Shown here in pieces: positions 49,690 through 60,946 of a DNA stretch of 64,000 nt. The first letter of the stretch is position 1. Every line of letters starts with the position of its first letter. Below the pieces are notes generated by a model. It ran no database searches. It was not told the origin of the DNA and saw only the letters and a program-made list of their open reading frames with translations. The position numbers were made by a program, and so were the translations under genes. This DNA comes from Fasciolopsis buskii (Eukaryota; Platyhelminthes; Trematoda; Plagiorchiida; Fasciolidae): positions 159,402 through 223,401 of the forward strand of contig LUCM01006158.1 in NCBI GenBank assembly GCA_008360955.1. The letters are read 5' to 3'.

Positions 49690-50648
49690 CGGAAAAATTC
49701 ACTTTAGGAAGGATTGGATCAGTCAGGGTGGGGAAGGGATTTGTGGTGTTACATGCATAACCTGAATACACAAGAACGTGTTGTGTTAATTGTTTTGTTG
49801 TCTAGGATTTGCATTGGGACGGAGGGTGGTCCAGGAGAGTTGAGGCGCAATCACGAATTGTTTTTGAGAGCACAGTTGAGGATTGTGAAGACGGATTGCG
49901 ACAGCTACCTCAGTGCTCAAGAGACGACACTTTGCCAACCTAGATTGTTGACCTTTGACCTTATACAGGGTCTGGAAAGTTTGTCACCTTTCTGGTATGG
50001 TTAGTCCGCATGCATATCTCTGCCACTCAAAGGTGACACGCTAGCACAGATAACACGACGGAGACTGACTAGCACTATCAGTGAGACATTCCGCGCAAGC
50101 TTTGAATCTTGTTCAAATCCCGTCCCGTAGTGTCATTACGGTTGAAAGACAAAGTCCCTGATTCTGCGGCCTCGTTTTGTATCTACTCGGTCACATGTAC
50201 CTGTGGGACAATGTACATCGATCGCACAACCAGACGCTTATCTGAACGAATCCGTGATAACCACCCTGCATGGTTGGGCACCGGAACAATTAATTCACTT
50301 AATAGCGAAGTCGCTTCATATCTAGCACAGACTAACCACACCAGGAATGTGACGCAAGCTTTCCAGACCCTGTATAAGGTCAAAGGTCAACAATCTAGGT
50401 TGGCAAAGTGTCGTCTCTTGAGCACTGAGGTAGCTGTCGCAATCCGTCTTCACAATCCTCAACTGTGCTCTCAAAAACAATTCGTGATTGCGCCTCAACT
50501 CTCCTGGACCACCCTCCGTCCCAATGCAAATCCTAGACAACAAAACAATTAACACAACACGTTCTTGTGTATTCAGGTTATGCATGTAACACCACAAATC
50601 CCTTCCCCACCCTGACTGATCCAATCCTTCCTAAAGTGAATTTTTCCG
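49690..50648. mobile_element. Penelope-like element remnant with inverted arms
   Basis: Two arms of about 290 bp, 49690-49981 and 50359-50648, are inverted copies of each other. They look essentially identical: both encode the same 90-residue frame in opposite directions. Between and across the right arm runs a GIY-YIG endonuclease frame. Both arms stop at the same sequence (CGGAAAAATTC inward from the outer ends), which probably marks the element's 3' terminus. Flanking sequences differ outside this point. The left arm is therefore a second, 5'-truncated copy lying head to head with the longer right copy. Penelope-like elements are known to insert with such inverted or tandem partial copies. 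The reverse transcriptase part is absent. Confidence 0.82.
50040..50552 (+). pseudogene. GIY-YIG endonuclease domain of a Penelope-like element (truncated)
   Basis: The upstream part is readable in a shifted frame as RRRLTSTISETFRASFESC. The main frame (50109-50552, 147 codons) then has SLRLKDKVPDSAASFCIYSV, the Cys pair in TCTCG, and TMYIDRTTRRLSERIRDNHP. YLAQTNHT and AVAIRLHNPQLCSQKQFV follow. In active GIY-YIG domains the second signature is Y-I-G; here it is Y-I-D. The R-x-x-x-R pattern after it and the Cys pair typical of animal Penelope-like elements remain. The N-terminal reverse transcriptase is missing and a frameshift separates the first block, so this copy is dead. The enzyme nicks DNA for target-primed insertion. 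Confidence 0.85.
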
Positions 50649-50649
50649 A

Positions 50650-53600
50650 ATATGTAGTGTGCGACAGGATTATTCCTATTAAAAATAGCCACATATTACA
50701 GGATGATATCTTAGATTATCTGAATAATCAATCAGGTCATCCAATTTCTTCCAATCCATTGCTTCCCATCGCCTACATAGAACAAGGATAATGTTCCAGC
50801 CACCACAAATCCGTGCACCCGTCGTTCGCCTAATTATTGTCATTGAACCAATCGACATTAGGTTTCACCTATAGGTCACTCAGTCCTCACTTCAATGAGA
50901 TGTTCCAAGCCAGCTGCTGTTGATTTCGGCATCATTTTTAATTTTAGCCTCTTTCTCAGCACATGCAAACTCCAATTTAGTCACAAAATCTCAAAATTAA
51001 ATGGCTTTATCAGTTTGGCTTGATTCATTTAGTCTAGCTGAACAACCCATTCCCTGGTGAGGGGAAGCAGCGGTGACAAACAGAATGATTACCACTTCAG
51101 CGATGTGTCCACAGTTGGCATGATCGTTTGAATGTCCCTATTCGTGACCATCTGCTTGCCACTTAATCCATCGTTTATACGGGTTCCCCTTTCACAGTCT
51201 ATCTTATCATCATCAGCATATATTGTCACAAATAATGCAACTCTTGATTATCTGTAGAATCCAAGAGATCAATTACCAAATAAAACATCACGATTGCATG
51301 AACTCTCAAGGTTTTTGGTGGTCCCGTAAGCTGCAGACACCTCTGTTCGAGACTTCTTCCCATCACTGGTCAGTGTGTTCCCCTCTCTCGCATGGTCTCG
51401 ATCAATTTCGGAGCTTTGAGCAAATGACCTGAAAGAACATTTCATCCCAGATACCCTTCATACGAGTAATAAAAACGTCCTATTTGAATAACATCGGGTT
51501 ATTTCTGATTCCAGCACGCATTATAAAGAGCAAAACCAATAAATCACCAATTACGCTTACAGGTAACGGTTACGCCAGAATCCTGTCGGAAATTACCCGA
51601 ACTGGTTGCCATGACAGGATTTTCCAACGTAATATATAAAAATTCTAATGTCCATATTTTTAAAAAAATCTAACTGCTTTGTTGGACTATTGGTCATACT
51701 AACCCCTAATAACGAATTTGGGAGGGTATATCGATTTGGATCACGTGTTCTACTTACCAGCCCTGACCATAGCTAAATCCAATTAGGCAGTGATCCGTGG
51801 TCCTTGCGGTGCTGCACGAGATATGATGAAGAACACATATAGAACGTAATCATGGTGGTCACTTGTTTGAGCGGCAAAGTGCACACCCAACAAGGGGAAG
51901 TTACCTACACATTCTCCGCTTACTAGAAATTATGTGGTACACGAAGTGTTCCAACACCCATTCGGTTTTCCACTATTTGCCTGGAAGTGATCAAATCGAA
52001 TAAAATGAAATATGTTAAAAATGACTCGACCTGTTGCCATCCTGGGAGTAAACACGACGTTAAAACATGAGTGAGAAAATGGGTAGGTCGCAGCGCAATT
52101 AGCTCCACCTCAAACGAATTACCTGCCTAAAATCTAGACTGAAGGATACACTAGCACGTTCATGATGAGTGCAGGGGGTTAGACAGATAAACTTTTAAAG
52201 AAAAAATTGATATTTTTTTTGGTCTCTGCACTTCACTGGGGCGGTTGGATCGCCCTAAAGGTTAATGAGTTGAGGAATTTTCAATGACAAAATAAGTGCG
52301 GGGTTAAAGCCTGAGCGGCGACGGCCCCAGATAAAGATTTCTATGTTCCAGTAAGTTCAACCAATTCTAGAAAGTGTTTGTAAATCATCCGTTGATTTTG
52401 CGAGGGATCTTAGCCTACCAAAACGTGCGAAAACAACTTGTAACCTGAAGGAAAACATAGAATTAAATCCGAAGATTCGCAACTTATACTTTTGCATAGA
52501 CGATTTGCGTGCAGCTCCATAGGCGTCTTAAAAACGGAACGCTGATGTGCGACGTGCGCAGCAAATTCTGAATTGCGCGAAGCACCTGCACTATAGATGG
52601 AACGAAATCAACACCTTAGATCATTCACAAACATTTCCAACACAAAAAAGAATGAATCAAAAGTCATAAGTTGTCATATCATTGGATTTGGCGTACCAAG
52701 CCGTGTGAATTATGTTCCATTATTCTCGCTATTGTGGATATTAGTAGATCATCGATCTTATCTAGCTGAATTACCGGTAATTTGTAAATCTTAGAAGTAT
52801 CCGGGCAAGCTGCTTGGTATTTTTCAGTTGTGTCGATCTCTACAGGGCTGATACAAGTCATTTATTGTAATCACTAACAACAAGTGTTCGTCCAATTCGT
52901 CAAGGTGATTTTCTTCCTGCTACAACTTATGTTCTCGCCAAAAACCAAATGATAAATTTGGGCAACTCACAAAAACGTCTCTCCCTTTTAATAGATATCA
53001 ACACCGTGAATTGGTGCGCGCGCAGTTCAAATATTAATCCGAAAAACACGTTCAGTGTTTACTATCTAGGTGTATGTACATGGCATGGCATGGGTTTCAG
53101 CATATCGAACGAACTGAGACCTATCCTTCTGGATGGACTGCGGAAAATGAAACTTCAAACAATTCAACATATCCCTGAATGCATGCATGAATGAAGAGTG
53201 AACTGCGATCGTCAATGAATAAGCCGTTGTGCCCTCCAGTCGGGCAGCTTCTTGAACAGCCCACCCCATGGCACTGGTGTTCAGTCGACCAATAACAAGG
53301 GTTTTCACCTTGAAATTTGCAGGTTCCGGTCCTGTAACAGCTGGTCAAATTCCCCCCCCCTTGGTATTGCTTATTTGGCGGAGATCACGACCCCTGGAAA
53401 TGATACATTTTATCGATTCCTTGTTGAAAGGAATGTAAAAGACCAAGATAAAATGGAAATCGATGGTTCGAGTGGCAGAAGAACAGGCCACACATGCACG
53501 AACCAGATAACGGATTCCCTCTAATTATTAATTTGGTCTGCTTTTACACAGATAACGGCGAGTAAGAAAGTTTTTTCACTGACTAGTGTGTAACGAGAAT

Positions 53601-54240
53601 GCTCTGTTTCCGATGTTTAAACTGAGTTTTAGTGTCAGTGTACAGTTGGAAAACGGCAAGAAGCTTCTGAGCTAAAAGTACAATTTTGCCCACGGGTATA
53701 TGGACCCCGGAACAAAGGGCAAGCAATACCATTGTGTTCATTCCTAATTCTCACAACTAACCACCATCGTCTAGTTTTGCTGAGGAATAAGTGAGGCTTC
53801 TCGAATACAAATTAATCAATTTTCCGCCATGTGTTTATATTTCTGCTAAAGTATTTCGTCCTCAACTCAATTAGGGGGGCACCATACTAAGGTTTTCGGT
53901 ACCCCAGAGACGGCAGAAAGAATAACATGGTCAGGCTAGTAAAATCTTTTTTACACTCCGTGTGCATAAGGCAACCGCAATCCTTGTCTTAAATAATTCA
54001 GCCACAATCAATCCTAATCAGTGCTAGGCATGTAGGGTTGCGTATTTTTTAGTTTATCACTGACCGGATTAAACATTCATTTATTTATTGTCTGTGGACA
54101 ATTATATAACTAATAAGTGAAATGCAATATCTATGTTGTAAGTCATGCATATTAAGTGTCAGAATAGCAAATAAAGTACCCTATATTTCGCGTCCCAAAT
54201 TAAACGCAGAAAAAAGTCAGGCAGCGTCCAGCAATGTAAC
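50650..54240. other. no gene recognised
   Basis: Short frames only. 53066-53348 is GC-richer and open on both strands (minus frame with WAVQEAARLEGTTAYSL), which looks like old repeat sequence. A run of ten C lies at 53352-53361. The minus-strand gene that follows ends at 54456, so this is its downstream flank. Confidence 0.35.
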
Positions 54241-54246
54241 CATTCT

Positions 54247-54252
54247 TTTATT
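54247..54252 (-). terminator. polyadenylation signal AATAAA
   Basis: TTTATT on the plus strand gives AATAAA on the minus strand about 200 nt after the stop codon at 54456. That is a normal 3' UTR length for a flatworm gene. It is assigned to the minus-strand gene by position only. Confidence 0.5.
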
Positions 54253-54455
54253 GATGTTTGATCGATTAAAAATGTATTCTTATTAATATTACTACTAGAA
54301 TGGTTGCCAGAATATTCCCGTGATTAGAACAGTTGGACTGGAAATGACATAGCTTTGGATCAAATAATCGATTGCAATAAAAATGACCGTAAGATCGAGA
54401 ACGTGTCGAAAAATATTCACCTGGCCTGAGTGAGAAATTCACCATCCCAAAAAGT

Positions 54456-54588
54456 TTACGCATGACGAAAATCGATAGGTCGCTTAGGTGACTTTTCTGA
54501 ATCACGTGTCATCATGAACGTGCAACTGAATGCATGAGACAGATGAGAAGCGAGACGCAGCCTGTTTGACTTCTTCTGCATCGAATGA
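54456..54588 (-). CDS. last exon of the minus-strand gene
   Basis: The acceptor has a good pyrimidine tract (CCCCTCTCTTGTCATTGGCTTGCATATGCCAG). With the one-base entry required by the previous exon, the frame reads HSMQKKSNRLRLASHLSHAF, then TFMMTRDSEKSPKRPIDFR, and stops at TAA. The tail is basic. Another frame (SFDAEEVKQAASRFSSV, stop at TGA) is open from the same acceptor but does not fit the phase. The intron to the previous exon is 277 nt. Confidence 0.5.
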
Positions 54589-54865
54589 CTGGCATATGCA
54601 AGCCAATGACAAGAGAGGGGAACTTAAACACGTCAAAGTAGGTACAACAAGACTCACTGGATCATTTTGCATTGAACGAACCCAAAAGCAAATGAGAATA
54701 CAGTTGAACAGAAACACGCCCAAATCATCTCCCTCTGTTGTTCTGCTTAGGACATTTGTCTTGTGTTATCAATAATTATGTCAAGAAGTAGTAGAAGAAT
54801 ACACAGGCCACAATATCGAGGGCACCATTTCAACTTTTCCAGATCATTGCCTTATAGCACATTAC

Positions 54866-55907
54866 CTCCAGCTCTGTAACCATGCTTGACATTTGCGTTT
54901 GCTTGTATTTACGCTGTTTAGTGACGCGTCTTGGGTTACACTATCGGATTCTACTTTTACCGTTGGCGTCGGTAACTGATCCGGATCATCACCGATGCAA
55001 TCTTTCAACTGGAACACAGGAAAACTGACGTTAGGCATACTGATACTGCATGCAGATTTCTTGTTCCACAAAACTGATAGACCATTATCGGGACAGGCCT
55101 GAGGGTTGAAAATCCATCCGCGAGTTTTGTGGAACAAGCATATCTCCGTTCGGAACAACCCCTTCACGGATGTCTCAGCTCCGGCTCTGGCTGCTTCATC
55201 TGCTTCAATTTCACAATCGCTAATTGCAGGATTCAGACGTAAAGCACCAAGACTGCGTGATCGAGCAAGTTGTCCAGTAGAAGTTGCTTGCATGGTTGAG
55301 TAGTCACCGCGAGAACACAACGGGCAACCCAATTTGCTTGGATCCATATATCCGAAAGGTTTTTGTGACCACAAAGCTGAACTACCGATAGATTCTGCAT
55401 CCACGGGCGGAACGGAGTCGTCGTCGGTTTGTCCACTGACACGAGACAAACTTGGAGCATGAACCAACAACGAGGCACAGGAGGCACCAATCCCACTGAG
55501 GTTTATTTGGCCCAAAGGTAGACGCAGGAAATGCAACGAACCAGAAGGACTTGGATCAGCATACAATTCCATTTTTTGTCCTTGTTGTTGTTTTTGTTGC
55601 TGTCTCATCTGTTCTTGCCGGTATTTCCAGTCATCCAGCCCGCAAGCTGGAATTGGGCCCACAGATGATAAGGGTCCACTAATACTATCTTGCGAACTGG
55701 TTGCGTGGCGCAATATAGTTTTCCGTTCGGTAATTAAAGGTGGAGCAGGACCGATGGGAATAAAGGTCGCACTGTCAGGTTTTTTAAATTGCCCAAGTGG
55801 TAATGATCCATTTGAAGTAGTTCGATTCAAACTTGTAGCACCATCTCTGTTTGTCTGCAGTGTATTTTGCGGAGATGTCTGTTGTTGCGCAGTTGAAGCC
55901 ATAGAAC
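54866..55907 (-). CDS. large exon of the minus-strand gene, Gln/Ser-rich protein
   Basis: This is the longest open frame in the window: 346 codons from the ATG at 55902, which is Met-3 of the exon-encoded part. It ends at a GTAATG donor, with two bases over. It begins after TCTTTTATTGAG. Together with exon 56047-56195 the first bases complete a Gly codon. The sequence is largely disordered and rich in Ser, Pro, Thr and Gln. A polar Gln-rich stretch (YRQEQMRQQQKQQQGQK) lies at about residues 94-110 and a CPLC pair at 193-196. A basic-serine motif ARSRSLGALRL at 213-223 could be phosphorylated, and a more structured part follows (LFRTEICLFHKTRGW, PNVSFPVFQLKDC). A stop lies just upstream of the ATG, so the ATG could also be a real start in an alternative transcript. 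The family is unknown. A regulatory or scaffold role is a guess from composition only. Confidence 0.82.
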
Positions 55908-56046
55908 CTCAATAAAAGACTGTGAATATTAAGATAGTTCTCATATAATCATCGGTGTCCTGTGACTGATTGAACTGAATGAAATGTTTCCAGTATGTTA
56001 ATTCAGGCCAATAGCTCACTCAGTGCGCGAACGTGAATAAGCTTAC

Positions 56047-56195
56047 CCAGTAGTGAACATGTGCACTCCTTCATTTGCAGACCATTCTGCCGCATGAACC
56101 AATAGGTAATTTTATTTGTCTCAGAGATCATTGGTCCGTAGTGACCTTGAAACGCCGCTGTCTCTGTAACCACAACGATGTTACTACTGGTGTGC
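56047..56195 (-). CDS. middle exon of the minus-strand gene
   Basis: The acceptor is GACTGCATCCCTTGTACGGCAG and the donor a near-consensus GTAAGC. The 149 nt enter with one base, code for 49 residues and leave with one base. They read HTSSNIVVVTETAAFQGHYG, PMISETNKITYWFMRQNG and LQMKECTCSLL. Both phases fit the flanking exons, across introns of 139 and 846 nt. The sequence looks like a folded domain with a short hydrophobic strand (NIVVVTE). Confidence 0.72.
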
Positions 56196-57041
56196 CTGCC
56201 GTACAAGGGATGCAGTCAAATAGAGGCGGCTCCCTTGCATTTACAATAAAATGCGTGTAACGCTTTCGGGATGAGAAGAGAGAAGCTGCTTCCTAAAGTT
56301 TATTCACATGCTAAGTTGCCGACATCAAGTTACAGCTTCAAGTGATTTGTTATTTGTGAATATTAGTAAAAATGCATCGGGTTAATAGGTTGTTACCATT
56401 GCTGAACGCGAAACGCATATACTCTTCCAGAAATTTCCAAACCATATTTCTAAAAAGGCAAACAAACTGACAATACGACATCAAGATTTCATGAAATACG
56501 ATTACCTAGCGATCGCCATATAGCCAAACCAGTAATTTGGTAAACAACGCTGAATGAAATGTGTATAACTTAAATGAAGATGAGCAAAAATGATTGATAT
56601 TTCCTGCCTGGTATAGCTTTTTTGTAACGCATGCAAAGGAAGAAGACATTTGTTGTTGTGACATCCCAGAAACTTCCAGGCGATTCTACATTCCGGCTAT
56701 CGTTACCTCCGTTCCAATTATTCCAGCGGAAAAGACCGATTGTATCAGACGCAAGCATTTCTTTACTAGCCAGAATAAAATCTCTTGTATTAGTTTCCTG
56801 TGCCTAATACCCACTGATCTGTGAGCTTAGCGACTAGCGTAATCAGTGCTATGCCGTCTTATCTACGTTGATCCTTGAGCAGAATTAGTGTATGTGAGAA
56901 GTCAGTATCCACCTAAAACCATGTAACCACAATTCTGAAAACGACGCACCAGATATTCCCAATGAAAACATCTGGGAAGCTCATCCTACGTGGAATTTGG
57001 TGTACAGTAAGTTTCAATAGGAATTCGGTTGATCAGTCTAC

Positions 57042-57276
57042 CTCCCTTCGACTATCCTTAGTTGTTTTAGCATAACTTCAAAGCTGGCTGCTGGCGTTGA
57101 GGCTCTCCTCATTTTGGGATGTGCCACTTTCAGCTGGATACCGATTCTTTGATTGTTCCTTTTGATCAATGGCATTACTGGCCCACCCTTTATCACGTGC
57201 GAATTTAGGGCACGGATGATACCAATTAGTCGGAAACCGACATCAGCGAGAGTCACTTCTAGTGTACGCATGATAT
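57042..57276 (-). CDS. upstream exon of the minus-strand gene
   Basis: After TTCTCACATGATTTATTAG the frame reads IMRTLEVTLADVGFRLIGII, RALNSHVIKGGPVMPLIKRN, IGIQLKVAHPKMRRAST and SFEVMLKQLRIVEG. It ends at AG|GTAGAC with two bases over, which the next exon completes. It enters with two bases, so at least one earlier exon must exist. The regular spacing of hydrophobic residues suggests an alpha/beta or helical domain. Some frame upstream of the acceptor is open too, so the exon could start earlier. No family is recognised. Confidence 0.7.
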
Positions 57277-57279
57277 CTA

Positions 57280-59300
57280 ATAAATCATGTGAGAACGAAA
57301 CCAGCCGTACACAAAAATAGGCTATGGTAACGAAAATGCAAGATGCAACCCGAGTTTAGGGTCATTGAGTTTATGTGCATGTCAGGTGTGTCAAATTCGC
57401 CGGAGAAGTCTAAGAAGGGAGGGCATTCCCAACGCACTCCCTACGCAGGTGCGGACACTTTATTTGTGTATACCCACATACCAAGCACCAAAAAAGAAGC
57501 ACTTTTCTTCAGTCTACTGATAATTGCAAAATGTTCCCATGTAAATGTTAGTGATAGAATAAAGCATTACGTTTATTTGATTCACATGCACTGCCTGAAT
57601 CGCGCCCCGGTGAATTCAAATAGAATTTTTGCCCACTTAGAAACAATCGCAGATGGATAAGCTTCACTGGATGGCGCTCCAAGTTGCCGAGAAGAACGCG
57701 CGGTTCTTTTGACAAGAAAACTGGTCATGGTATACATTAATGAAATAGAAGAACCTTATACCATGATTAATTGTCTCATGTTCCGTTAAATTTACGGTTG
57801 CTTAGGCTTCTTTCAAAACCCAATTACTTTTGTTCAGGCAAATATGCCCACATTTGAAGTGATAAGACAAATTTACTTTGACATGAGTAGCAGGGAATTC
57901 GTCTCAGGCTTAGAAAACTCAGGAAATTTTGAGAAAAATTGTTTGTTAGTTATCATTTTTACGCAACTCATGATAGATTCCTCCCACTTCACCTAGTCAG
58001 CTTTGCAATGTTCGCTATTTAGCAACTAGGGCCTATTCGCACATATGATTTAATATGTTAAGATTTCAGCATAAAATTGTTAGGTAATTCATAGCCAGTT
58101 AGAATCTACACATTAACCGCTAACGGTCAAAACAAGACGCGGCTTACAATGTGATAGGGGCGCTTAATTGCAATTTGCATGACCAGGTTTTTGTAGTGAC
58201 TAACGGCTGTCAGTAGAGTCACACAAAATGTGCCCCTAGTTCGGATATTGGACAGGATGAGATTTCATCGGTGCAAAATAAAATTCCCTATCCCGTAAGC
58301 CGTGTTGAATTCATGAATCCACTCTGTTAAAGTAAGACGCACGTAATCGGCGGTAAAAGAAATCAAAATTCGCAAGCATGTCCGAGCAATTCAGAGTATT
58401 AGATCCAAATGAGATGAGATAGTGGTACGTCATGCGGTGTACTAGACAGAAATGTGCATTTATTCAAACCGCGTAGTCGATAATACTACAAATGAATTGT
58501 TTGGCACGTGGAACCTTTCCTAAGGGAATTTTTCCCTTTTCAAATTTGGAAATCCCAGGAAACAGTCCATGGGGAAACCAATGCTAGTGTCGAGAAATGC
58601 AAAATTTTATCCGGGTACCGCCTCCTGAATCGGCCCTCGCCCTTTGGCACGAACATGCAAAAATGGTCACCATCCAATACCAAACAGCAAGGAAATCCCA
58701 TTCGCGTTTTTAAGGTGTTTAAGCAAGCATGGGATACACCTGACCAGTTAAGTCCTGCCGTTCTTTTGTTAGGCCGACCACCAATGCAAACTGTTTTCCA
58801 TACCCCTCAGGTGCTGTTCATTTTGACTGGTTTCGTCTTTCTTACCGCGCTTCGTTGTCGCTCGCCCGGTTGCTGCTTTATTCTACACTGTGGTTGGCAA
58901 ACGTGAGCAAGTTAGGAAGTCATGAACTCATTGCTAATGATTACCAGAATTGTGCACCTTTTCTATTACTATGCAGTAGCTGATATTCCATGACTCCTTC
59001 TGGCTTCTTTCAGATTATTTTCGGCCTAGGGTGGTATTTTCTTTTAAGCGACGCACGGACAAATTCTATTTGACTAAACTGAAGCTACCCTTTTGCTGTT
59101 TCTTCCAAGTTCAACTGTAAGAAAGATGATATAAGTATTTGCATTACCTATTGAAAATCCCTGTCTAAGGAGACAATTAAGTAACAGAGAAACGATTGTT
59201 TATTTGGTTGCCTCCTTCTCGAGCTAATACCGTTAAATTGCGATGAATGAGAACAAAGAATAATGACAAACTATACAAAGAATTAGGCTGAATTATTGAC
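57280..59300. other. no gene recognised
   Basis: Plus frames of 105 codons (57343-57660) and 132 codons (58508-58906) are present. The second contains DQLSPAVLLLGRPPM, vaguely like the integrase tail of an LTR retrotransposon, but this is too weak to call. No first exon of the minus-strand gene was found here. Confidence 0.35.
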
Positions 59301-59305
59301 TACCT

Positions 59306-59366
59306 AATTCCTTCATTCCTTCATTCATTCATTCATTCATTCATTCATCCATTCATTCATTCATTG
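59306..59366. repeat. CATT tetranucleotide microsatellite
   Basis: The stretch holds about 14 CATT units, with one CATC and an interrupted start (CCTT). Confidence 0.95.
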
Positions 59367-59639
59367 CCTAGGGAAACAGAAGCAAATCACGGAAAGCGAT
59401 TCGTGTAACGATTAACCTAGCACCAACAGACTCCCGTTTCGACTGCTACATCACAGCACCATTTATTCATAAAAAAGAAAGAAAGAAGAATAGTCGAGAA
59501 TCGAACGCGAAATAGTAAGTTGGATCGAGATGATTTCAAATACAGGAATGATACTGACGACAGCCTTGAGCCAAATTACCCGCCGTCTACAATCATCACC
59601 TGAGGGAACTTGCGGAACTTAACTCAGTAGTCTAACTGC

Positions 59640-60056
59640 ACCCACACGAACCACCTCACGAGGTAAAGCTTCCATGCTTTTTGAGAGCCCGAACTCATCT
59701 TCGACAGTTTGCATACAGAGAGTGAAATGAACCTCTGTGACACCCTTCAACGAGAGGGAGCACTAAAAAATTGTACGCTCGACTCAGTCAAAGGCCGCTT
59801 TCAAATCAAAAAAGAAGAAATTGTGTCAATGGAACATGTGCCGATGCTCAAAGATCTGTCGCAAAGTGAAAATCTGTTCAATACAAGACATACCAGGATG
59901 AAAACGGGCTTGGTTCTCATGCATACGCATTTCACGATTGCTAGATAAAAAGCAGAGAATAACGCCAGGTTGTTATATGCAGACTTGTAATTAGCAAACG
60001 AAATTCGGTCAGTCAGGGTAACGAGCAGATACGAGCTATCGGTAAACATTAAAATG
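59640..60056 (-). pseudogene. decayed reverse transcriptase fragment (non-LTR retrotransposon)
   Basis: The minus strand reads ENQARFHPGMSCIEQIFTLR, then EHRHMFH, DLKAAFD and LSLKGV in one frame interrupted by stops. These correspond to the fingers/palm blocks ENQAGFRPGRGC, IFTLRQ and DLKAAFDSVD of flatworm retrotransposons. Several conserved Gly and Arg are changed, for example FRPGRG to FHPGMS. Upstream the copy runs into the N gap at 60077. With 60947-61512 and 62040-62330 it probably forms one broken element in minus orientation. Confidence 0.8.
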
Positions 60057-60076
60057 ACTTCGACCCAAGCTACGAG

Positions 60077-60497
60077 NNNNNNNNNNNNNNNNNNNNNNNN
60101 NNNNNNNNNNNNNNNNNNNNNNNNNNNNNNNNNNNNNNNNNNNNNNNNNNNNNNNNNNNNNNNNNNNNNNNNNNNNNNNNNNNNNNNNNNNNNNNNNNNN
60201 NNNNNNNNNNNNNNNNNNNNNNNNNNNNNNNNNNNNNNNNNNNNNNNNNNNNNNNNNNNNNNNNNNNNNNNNNNNNNNNNNNNNNNNNNNNNNNNNNNNN
60301 NNNNNNNNNNNNNNNNNNNNNNNNNNNNNNNNNNNNNNNNNNNNNNNNNNNNNNNNNNNNNNNNNNNNNNNNNNNNNNNNNNNNNNNNNNNNNNNNNNNN
60401 NNNNNNNNNNNNNNNNNNNNNNNNNNNNNNNNNNNNNNNNNNNNNNNNNNNNNNNNNNNNNNNNNNNNNNNNNNNNNNNNNNNNNNNNNNNNNNNNN
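60077..60497. other. assembly gap (N run, 421 positions)
   Basis: The run consists of Ns only. The base directly after the gap falls inside a repeat also found at 36.2 kb, so the gap was probably caused by repeat sequence. Confidence 0.99.
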
Positions 60498-60614
60498 TCG
60501 CGGTCCTCACTGGTTGCTTATCTACGCAGGTCAGCGTAAAGCTGGACCGGACTGCATCACGTGATCTGCACGCAAACCCACCACACAGTTTGGATAAGAT
60601 GCCTGGCAAATGAA
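60498..60614. repeat. dispersed repeat, copy 2 (truncated by gap)
   Basis: About 117 bases are similar to 36235-36350, both ending around AAATGAATT. By eye roughly four in five positions agree, mostly transitions. The left part of the copy is hidden in the gap. It lies between two parts of a decayed retrotransposon and so may be a later insertion or a segment of that element's own sequence. Confidence 0.7.
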
Positions 60615-60946
60615 TTCTTCATCGAGTTTCACATGAGGACTTATCATAATTCTTGCGAATTGGCACAATCACCGGTACACCCCACTTTTTCAGAATCTGT
60701 TCCATTGTCCAGTTTGATCCAAGGAGTTTCGTTAACTCCTATATGAAGACCTACCCACCATCACTGAGGAAGAATAGCGAGAGTTCTAATGATCCAGCTG
60801 CTTTATACCTTTTTCGAAAATCTACATCTTTGATAATCGTCATTTCGGACAGAAGATCGGTGCCTTCCTGCTTTGGTTTACTTGTATGCGTGTGGTAGGC
60901 CAACTGTTACCGTGGATTAACTGAAATGCACCCTAAAATGTTATGC

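Noticed and set aside
49714..50004. 96-codon plus frame with the same protein as the minus frame at 50322-50624
   Set aside because: It is the antisense reading of the Penelope-like element's coding region in the inverted arm.
58508..58906. 132-codon plus frame with a DQLSPAVLLLGRPP stretch
   Set aside because: The resemblance to an LTR-retrotransposon integrase tail is limited to a few residues, and no integrase or protease block accompanies it.
60054..60609. Frames of 161 and 179 codons on both strands
   Set aside because: They cross the N gap at 60077-60497 and have no real content.
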